NCBI GenBank assembly: GCA_900770395.1
Contig: CAAGKM010000043.1
Location: forward strand, 284,544 to 348,543
Origin: an uncultured Prevotella sp.
GTDB taxonomy: Bacteria > Bacteroidota > Bacteroidia > Bacteroidales > Bacteroidaceae
Direction of reading: 5' to 3'
DNA: 64,000 nt
Numbering within the stretch: the stretch's first letter is position 1; each line of letters begins with the position of its first letter. Made by a program: the position numbers and the translations under genes. The notes under the pieces were generated by a model, which had not been told where the DNA came from, ran no database searches, and saw only the letters and a program-made list of their open reading frames with translations. Below, piece by piece: positions 58,726 through 64,000 of the stretch.

Positions 58726-58842
58726 TAACTTTGCAGCCGAATTAGAAAACAAAAGAGTTTTGTAATCCTCATCGGAGGGCTAAAAGAAAAAAGCCGGATA
58801 AGATGACTGGGTAAAACCAATCATTTTATCCGGCTTTTTTTG
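58726..58842 (+). promoter_or_regulatory. promoter and early terminator in the MATE gene leader
   Basis: TAacTTTG (58726-58733) then C predicts a start at about 58742. About 45 nt later a very stable hairpin (aaaaagccggata with tatccggcttttt, 58788-58842) ends in TTTTTTTG. So the promoter is followed by a terminator before the gene at 58905. This is either a short RNA gene or an attenuator/riboswitch leader. Small stems caaaa-gag-ttttg and cctc-atc-ggagg lie between. Confidence 0.6.
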
Positions 58843-58904
58843 TTGAGGTGAAAGAGAGTAGACATAATATTTTATAGGTATAATAAAAACAATAAGGTAG
58901 AAGT

Positions 58905-60248
58905 ATGAAGAAAGATGCGATTGACTTGAGTTCGCAGAATGTGTTTTTGCTGTTTGGAAAGTATTTCATCCCCACATTGCTGGGTATGCTGAGCATATCG
59001 GCGGTCACCGCCATCGACGGGATATTTGTGGGGCATGGAGTGGGAAGTGACGGTATTGCCGCCATCAATCTTTGCATTCCGCTGCTGATGCTTTTCACTG
59101 GCGTGGGGCTGATGGTCGGGGCAGGCTGCTCCGTGGTGGCGTCGATACATCTGTCGCGGGGCAGACAGAAGGCGGCACGGCTCAATGTCACCCAAGCCAT
59201 GGTGTTTGTCACGCTGCTGGCTTTGGTGCCGTCAGTGTTTATTCTTGTTTTTCCAGAAACCACGGCAATACTGCTTGGCTCCTCGGAACATCTCATGCCA
59301 ATGGTCACCGATTATCTGTTGTGGTATGTACCGTCGTGGGTGTTTCAGATATGGCTGTCGGTGTCGCTGTTCATTATCCGTCTCGACGGCTCTCCCATGC
59401 TTGCCATGCTGTGCAATGTCGTGGCAGCTGTCACCAATGTTGTGCTCGACTGGCTGTTCATCTTTCCGCTTGGATGGGGAGTGAGGGGAGCCGCTTTTGC
59501 CACATCGCTCAGCACTGTGCTCGGAGGAATGATAGCTGTGGCATATCTCTTGTTCTATGCCCGAAGTCTGCGGCTGTGTCCCATAAAGAGGAGTGTAAAG
59601 AGCCTGCGTCTGTCGCTGCGCAACATCGGTTATCAGTGCCGCATTGGCTCGTCGGCATTGTTTGGCGAGGCGACGCTTGCTGTGCTGATGTTTGTGGGCA
59701 ATCAGGTGTTTATGTATTATCTTGGCGACAATGGAGTGGGGGCTTTCGGCATAGCCTGCTATTACATTCCCTTTGTGTTTATGGTGGGCAACGCCATTGC
59801 TCAGTCGGCGCAGCCCATAATCAGCTATAACTTCGGACAGGGGCTCGACGGTAGAGTAAGGTCAACGGAACGTGTTGCGCTTGCCGCCGCAGTGTTTTGC
59901 GGACTCACTGTCACCATGGCGTTTACCTTTGTTCCAGATTTACTTGTGGGCTTGTTTGTAAATCCACAGTCGTCCGCCGCTCGTATAGCTATTGACGGCT
60001 TCCCCTATTTCTCGACTGGCTTTGTGTTCTTTGTTGTCAACATCGTGGCAGTGGGCTATTTCCAGAGCGTGGAGCGTGTTAAGCCCGCAACGGTTTTCTC
60101 GCTGTTGCGTGGCGCGGCGTTCCTTGTTCCATGCTTTATTCTGCTGCCAAGGTTCATCGGCGTGTCTGGCGTGTGGCTTGCACTGTCATTTTCGGAGCTT
60201 GCCACTTCGGTGGTGATTGGAGTGCTGGTAGTTTTGAGGAAGGCATGA
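58905..60248 (+). CDS. MATE family efflux transporter
   Basis: 447 residues, twelve predicted helices in two six-helix halves (first at about 13-210, second at about 230-440). Typical patterns are LLFGKYFIPTLLGMLSISAV, AIDGIFVGHGVGSDGIAAIN, PLLMLFTGVGLMVGAGCSVV, DWLFIFPLGWGVRGAAFATS, the second-half ALFGEATLAVLMFVGNQVFM and AIAQSAQPIISYNFGQGLDG. An ion-coupled exporter of cationic compounds or drugs; substrate unknown. It stands behind a leader with an early terminator, so its expression may be controlled by attenuation. Confidence 0.92.
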   Translation: MKKDAIDLSSQNVFLLFGKYFIPTLLGMLSISAVTAIDGIFVGHGVGSDGIAAINLCIPLLMLFTGVGLMVGAGCSVVASIHLSRGRQKAARLNVTQAMVFVTLLALVPSVFILVFPETTAILLGSSEHLMPMVTDYLLWYVPSWVFQIWLSVSLFIIRLDGSPMLAMLCNVVAAVTNVVLDWLFIFPLGWGVRGAAFATSLSTVLGGMIAVAYLLFYARSLRLCPIKRSVKSLRLSLRNIGYQCRIGSSALFGEATLAVLMFVGNQVFMYYLGDNGVGAFGIACYYIPFVFMVGNAIAQSAQPIISYNFGQGLDGRVRSTERVALAAAVFCGLTVTMAFTFVPDLLVGLFVNPQSSAARIAIDGFPYFSTGFVFFVVNIVAVGYFQSVERVKPATVFSLLRGAAFLVPCFILLPRFIGVSGVWLALSFSELATSVVIGVLVVLRKA

Positions 60249-60260
60249 GTTAAGAGGGGC

Positions 60261-60341
60261 TGTCTGACCTTTCTGACTCGTCGGACCAGTCTGACAGGTC
60301 TGACAGGTCCGACTGGTCCGAAATGTCCGACTGGTCAGACA
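60261..60341 (+). repeat. 9-bp tandem repeat (tctgacagg type)
   Basis: Nine or so imperfect units, (t/c)(c/t)gac(a/t)ggtc..., of the same family as 20717-20762, between the MATE gene and the four-helix bundle gene. Confidence 0.75.
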
Positions 60342-60365
60342 AGCTCCGGCATCCCACGCTCTCCT

Positions 60366-60935
60366 TTAATCCTCTGATTTCCCATGACTCCCCTGGCCGC
60401 GGTAGTTTACTCTGGCGCGATACATTTGCTCTTTTATTCCTCCTTGTTCCAAAAACTGCTGTTGCTGACGTTCTATAAGCCGCCTGAGCAGATATGTTGT
60501 CTGATTGATTAGGGTTATGCAGAGGTTGCAATATTCCTCCGCGTTCAGTCGGTCTGCAAATTTTGATGGGGTATTCATAAAGTCATCACTTTTTAGATAT
60601 TCTCTCAGTCTGATGCTTCGTGAATGTGCCTTGTCCCATTGCGGCAGATTGTGCTGTCGCAGATAGTCCTCATAATCAAGTAGCAATTCTTCAAGCGAGG
60701 CTTTTGCTACATTGGTCAGTTTTATTTCGGTCTCTTTAGAAGTTCTGGAAGCCTCGCTCCCTTCAGCGATGTTCTGTCTGCCGCTTCGCGCAGCCTGTTC
60801 TATCTGGTCGCGTGTGCGGCTGCCCTGACGTATGAACTTGTCAGCAAAAATCACGGATAAGTCATATATTATTTCTGACATTTGAAATGCCCTTAGTTTG
60901 CGATAGCCTCCGGCTGATGGGAGAAAGGTGGTCAT
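60366..60935 (-). CDS. four-helix bundle protein (23S rRNA intervening-sequence type)
   Basis: 189 residues. The core matches the family of proteins often found inside 23S rRNA intervening sequences: YRKLRAFQMSEIIYDLSVIF, RDQIEQAARSGRQNIAEGSE, KLTNVAKASLEELLLDYEDY, AEEYCNLCITLINQTTYLLR. A suffix of about 30 polar residues follows (QQQFLEQGGIKEQMYRARVN). Here it stands alone, outside any rRNA gene. Function unknown. Promoter at 60981-60988. Confidence 0.85.
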   Translation of the reverse strand: MTTFLPSAGGYRKLRAFQMSEIIYDLSVIFADKFIRQGSRTRDQIEQAARSGRQNIAEGSEASRTSKETEIKLTNVAKASLEELLLDYEDYLRQHNLPQWDKAHSRSIRLREYLKSDDFMNTPSKFADRLNAEEYCNLCITLINQTTYLLRRLIERQQQQFLEQGGIKEQMYRARVNYRGQGSHGKSED

Positions 60936-60980
60936 ATAGCTTGTTTTTAGTTATTTTCTTCTTGGAAAGTTTTTCGTCTG

Positions 60981-60988
60981 CAAAGTTA
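60981..60988 (-). promoter_or_regulatory. four-helix bundle gene promoter
   Basis: TAacTTTG then C on the minus strand. Confidence 0.55.
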
Positions 60989-61049
60989 CGAATAAAAAGA
61001 GAGAAATACAAAATAGAAGTTGATTTATTTGAAGAAACTCAGGACATTT

Positions 61050-61080
61050 TTTGCGGTTTGAAATATTTATTGTAATTTTG
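61050..61080 (+). promoter_or_regulatory. glycosidase gene promoter
   Basis: TTTG (61050-61053), 19 nt, TAatTTTG (61073-61080), then C. Start codon 37 nt downstream. Confidence 0.7.
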
Positions 61081-61116
61081 CAAAACAAATACTGCTTAAA
61101 TAAAACTACAAAACAA

Positions 61117-63234
61117 ATGAAGAGATTGAGAACTATTGTTGTTGCGGTTAGCTTGCTGTGGAATATGGCATGGATGAATGCTGCCATAGACCGTAAGGCA
61201 TTGGTGGAGCGCAACTGCCCGCGGATTGAGACTGCCGACACATTAGCATCGCTTAGCGTTGGCAATGGAGGCTTTGCCTTTACTGCCGACATCACGGGAC
61301 TTCAGACCTTTCCCGAGGCTTACAGTCACGGAGTGCCCCTTGGCACGCAGAGCCAGTGGGGCTGGCACAGTTTTGACAATCCGCAGGGGCTAAGGATTGA
61401 GGAGTCGTTTAAGGAATATGACTTCGGTCACGGTCACAAAGAGCTATACGCCACGGAACATAAGGAGAAGGGTAGGGCACGTGATGCCGCCACGTGGTAT
61501 CGCGTTAATCCCCACCGGCTGCATCTTGGCTGCATTGGTTTGGAGACAGGAAAGGATGTATTGCTTGCCGATGTCAGGGATGCCCGTCAGACGCTCGATT
61601 TATGGCAGGGTAGGATTGACAGCCGTTTCACTCTGGGAGGAGCGTCGTATGAGGTGAGCACGGTGTGCCATCCCCAGCGTGACATTGTATCAACGCATGT
61701 TGTGGCTTCGGCAAAGGCTGCCGTAAATCTGCGGTTTGCCTATCCCACAGGCGGCCACTGCGATGATGCCTGTGACTGGAATGCAAACGGCCGGCACACC
61801 ACACAATTAGTGGACGGCGGCAAGCAGTGGGCTGTGCTGAAGCGCACTATAGACAACACCATATATTATATAAAGGTGTGCTGGACGGGCAAAGCCACGC
61901 TGAAAGAGAAGTCGCCTAACTACTGGGTGCTTGCCTCGAAGGGAAAGGAACTGTCGTGCAGCTGTGAGTTTGTGCAGGAGCAGACAGCTGGCGATGATGT
62001 TCCCGACTTTGAGTTAGTTGCAAAAGCAAGCGCAGACTATTGGAAGAACTTCTGGACCTCGGGAGCAGCCGTAGACTTCTCGGAGTGTACCGACAGCCGT
62101 GCCGCAGAGCTTGAGCGCAGAGTGGTGCTCAGTCAGTATCTGCTGGCTATACAGTGTGCAGGCAGTGCGCCTCCTCAGGAGACAGGACTGACATATAACT
62201 CATGGTTTGGCAAGTTCCATCTTGAAATGATATGGTGGCATCAGTCGTGGCTGCCGCTGTATGGTCACGGCGCATTGCTCGACCGCACGCTGCGATGGTA
62301 TGAGAGTGCGAGCGGCAACGCAAGAGCAATAGCACGCCGTCAGGGATTCGACGGACTGAGATGGATGAAGATGACCGACCCGTCGGCAACGGAGGCTCCA
62401 TCGAAGGTGGGCAGCTTCCTGATATGGCAGCAGCCGCACATTATATATCTGGCTGAACTGCTTTACAGGGCTAATCCAAATAAAGAAATACTCGACCGTT
62501 ATGGCGAAATGGTGGATGAGACCGCCGTATGGATGCAGTCGTTTGCATCACCTGATACCGTAAACGGCAATGTGCGCTTTGTGCTGAAAGGCATGATACC
62601 TGCACAGGAAACACTGCGTGCCGCCGAGACATGGAACTCGCCGTTTGAGCTGTCATACTGGTACTTTGCACTGCAGGTGGCACAGCAGTGGAGGGAGAGA
62701 CGTGGACTGCAGCGAGTGGCGGCATGGGACAATACCGTGGAGCTGCTTGCGCCGTTGGCATACAACAGTGACTCGCTGTATCTCGCTGCCGAGACTGCCA
62801 CAGACACTTACAGCGACATACGCCTCACGAGCGACCACCCTGCCGTGCTCGGCGCCGTGGGAATATTCCCGATGAGCAGGCTCGTGAACACATCTGTGAT
62901 GATGAATACGCTTAACTGGATATGGGATAACTGGAATTGGAACAAGACTTGGGGATGGGACTACCCTATGGTGGCAATGAACGCAGCAAGGATGGGCGAA
63001 CCAGAAAAGGCTGTGGGCGCATTGCTGATGGACAAGCGCACCAATACCTATCTGCCCAACGGTCATAACTATCAGGACCAGCGTTTGCGCTGTTATCTGC
63101 CAGGCAACGGCGGACTGCTCACTGCCATAGCCATGATGTGCGCTGGCTGGGACGGAAGTGTCGGTGTTAATCCCGGCTTCCCTCACAACGGCAAGTGGAA
63201 CGTGAAGTGGGAGGGACTGAAGCCCATGCCATGA
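61117..63234 (+). CDS. secreted six-hairpin glycosidase-like protein
   Basis: 705 residues from the ATG at 61117 (MKRLRTIVVAVSLLWNMAWM, signal peptide); the frame opens at 61051 before the promoter ends. A beta-sandwich N-terminal half (SLSVGNGGFAFTADITGLQT ... ) is followed by an (alpha/alpha)6 barrel with FGKFHLEMIWWHQSWLPLYG, a block matching the active-site helix of GH65/GH95-related enzymes, GFDGLRWMKMTDPSATEAPS, and WNWNKTWGWDYPMVAMNAAR near the end. It hydrolyses or phosphorolyses an unknown oligosaccharide. Probably secreted to the periplasm. No neighbours explain the substrate. Confidence 0.82.
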   Translation: MKRLRTIVVAVSLLWNMAWMNAAIDRKALVERNCPRIETADTLASLSVGNGGFAFTADITGLQTFPEAYSHGVPLGTQSQWGWHSFDNPQGLRIEESFKEYDFGHGHKELYATEHKEKGRARDAATWYRVNPHRLHLGCIGLETGKDVLLADVRDARQTLDLWQGRIDSRFTLGGASYEVSTVCHPQRDIVSTHVVASAKAAVNLRFAYPTGGHCDDACDWNANGRHTTQLVDGGKQWAVLKRTIDNTIYYIKVCWTGKATLKEKSPNYWVLASKGKELSCSCEFVQEQTAGDDVPDFELVAKASADYWKNFWTSGAAVDFSECTDSRAAELERRVVLSQYLLAIQCAGSAPPQETGLTYNSWFGKFHLEMIWWHQSWLPLYGHGALLDRTLRWYESASGNARAIARRQGFDGLRWMKMTDPSATEAPSKVGSFLIWQQPHIIYLAELLYRANPNKEILDRYGEMVDETAVWMQSFASPDTVNGNVRFVLKGMIPAQETLRAAETWNSPFELSYWYFALQVAQQWRERRGLQRVAAWDNTVELLAPLAYNSDSLYLAAETATDTYSDIRLTSDHPAVLGAVGIFPMSRLVNTSVMMNTLNWIWDNWNWNKTWGWDYPMVAMNAARMGEPEKAVGALLMDKRTNTYLPNGHNYQDQRLRCYLPGNGGLLTAIAMMCAGWDGSVGVNPGFPHNGKWNVKWEGLKPMP

Positions 63235-63423
63235 TAATACAAAGGGAAAAGCATACTTTGGCATGAAGACAGCTTGACTGCGTGTGAGCTGGTTTTTGCT
63301 GTCTTTTGTCTTGTCCGTTAAAATTTTATAATTACAACTTTTATGTGAATACAATTATGGCGTAAGGGCGTCATAAAACTAAGCGAATATTCACTAATAT
63401 ATTAATTTTTAAAACTAACTATT

Positions 63424-64000
63424 ATGAGAAAGAAATTTCTACAAAACAAATTCGCGTCGCTTTTGGCGATGTTTTTAATCCTATTCGGGGGGGTAGCGTG
63501 GGCTTCTTATGCCAATGCCGTTAGTCCGGTGGCTGAAGGTGAAGTTGACCCTGCTCCAGATCCAACACCAACTCCTTCTTCTCCTGTTGTTATTAGCCCT
63601 GAGAATGGTGCTGATATCGCAACTGTGCTTGAGACAGCAAAAGCTGCGGTTGATAAGGTTGGTGACATCACAATTAACCTTGCAGAGAATGGTGCTTATA
63701 CAATCAGCAAAACTCTTGAGGCTCCTGCAGGTATCGTCATCAACGGTAACGGCGCAACAATTGATGCTTCGACGCTTGAGGCTCCGTTCATCACAATGTC
63801 TGCAAATCCTTCGGCTGAGCTTATTAATAACTTTAATCGTGTAGGCAGTGTGAAGATAGCCAATGTTAAGGTTAATGGTCTCAAGAACAGCATATTCTAT
63901 GACAACAACAAACCATATTGCGTTGTAGACTTCACTATCGACAATTCCGTACTTGCCCTTGCCACTGAAGCTGTGCAGAACGAGGCACTTATCTCATTCA
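63424..64000 (+). CDS. secreted beta-helix protein (runs off the window)
   Basis: ATG at 63424, open to the end (at least 192 residues). Signal peptide MRKKFLQNKFASLLAMFLIL, then a Pro/Thr linker (DPAPDPTPTPSSP) and the start of a right-handed beta-helix: ITINLAENGAYTISKTLEAP, VINGNGATIDAS, FNRVGSVKIANVKVNGLKNS, YDNNKPYCVVDFTIDNSV. The pattern resembles DUF4957/pectate-lyase-like proteins of Bacteroidales. Probably cell-surface; a binding or lyase role cannot be told from the fragment. Confidence 0.75.
   Translation, partial: MRKKFLQNKFASLLAMFLILFGGVAWASYANAVSPVAEGEVDPAPDPTPTPSSPVVISPENGADIATVLETAKAAVDKVGDITINLAENGAYTISKTLEAPAGIVINGNGATIDASTLEAPFITMSANPSAELINNFNRVGSVKIANVKVNGLKNSIFYDNNKPYCVVDFTIDNSVLALATEAVQNEALISF

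Overview
The window looks like a chromosomal piece of a Bacteroidales bacterium, most likely Prevotellaceae. The reasons are SusC/SusD outer-membrane proteins, the DUF4492-cydA-cydB cluster, many lipoproteins with Bacteroidetes-type leaders, DUF4843/DUF4230 families, and many promoters of the Bacteroidetes pattern (TTTG, 19-20 nt, TAnnTTTG). Most of it is housekeeping, interrupted by short accessory patches that hold the unusual structure.

Layout. 0-7.3 kb is an eroded accessory region: intact trmO, a copy of its 5' end 2.3 kb away, and between them remnants of an Rhs-type polymorphic toxin locus (core fragment, toxin tip, candidate immunity genes). It continues with two secreted proteins, a candidate structured RNA with its own promoter and terminator, an HU-like gene with GC-rich palindromes in its leader, and the stump of an AAA ATPase gene preceded by three 33-bp-spaced iterons. 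7.3-19.2 kb is housekeeping: asnA, a polytopic membrane protein, coaW-dnaX, tRNA-Phe, and a five-gene unit pepT-sppA-lpxK-punA-thiL. 19.3-32.3 kb carries a solitary tyrosine recombinase, the cytochrome bd operon, and a five-gene SusC/SusD/DUF4843/PKD-like/TlpA uptake operon. The promoter of that operon lies between perfect 24-bp inverted repeats, each built like a tyrosine-recombinase site, so it is a strong candidate for an invertible phase-variation switch. It is currently in the ON orientation.

32.3-37.8 kb holds a lipoprotein, paired DUF4230 genes, queA, a YigZ-family gene, and a NrtR-like Nudix regulator in an operon with an ADP-ribosylglycohydrolase. 38-41.5 kb is a second accessory patch: a three-gene unit (TerB-like protein, coiled-coil membrane protein, vWA-like lipoprotein) of unknown role, and a RelE/ParE-type toxin-antitoxin pair with a nearly identical promoter core. 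41.7-53 kb holds an envelope pair, a Crp-family regulator, fba, a GH43 enzyme, a DUF3822-rsmD operon, dnaG and a phosphohexomutase. 53-60.3 kb holds a flippase, an ABC-F ATPase, grpE-dnaJ and a MATE transporter behind a leader with an early terminator. The window ends with a four-helix-bundle gene, a six-hairpin glycosidase, and a beta-helix protein that runs off the end.

The most interesting signals are (1) the probable invertible susC promoter and (2) intergenic arrays of short palindromes spaced exactly two helical turns apart (21-22 bp). The palindrome sequence differs from array to array, and two arrays sit beside homologous copies of an 80-bp core element. Others worth attention are the candidate structured RNA at 5.4-5.9 kb, the near-identical 68-bp promoters 14 kb apart, and the TerB/coiled-coil/vWA unit. 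All identifications are from reading the sequence; no database search was possible.
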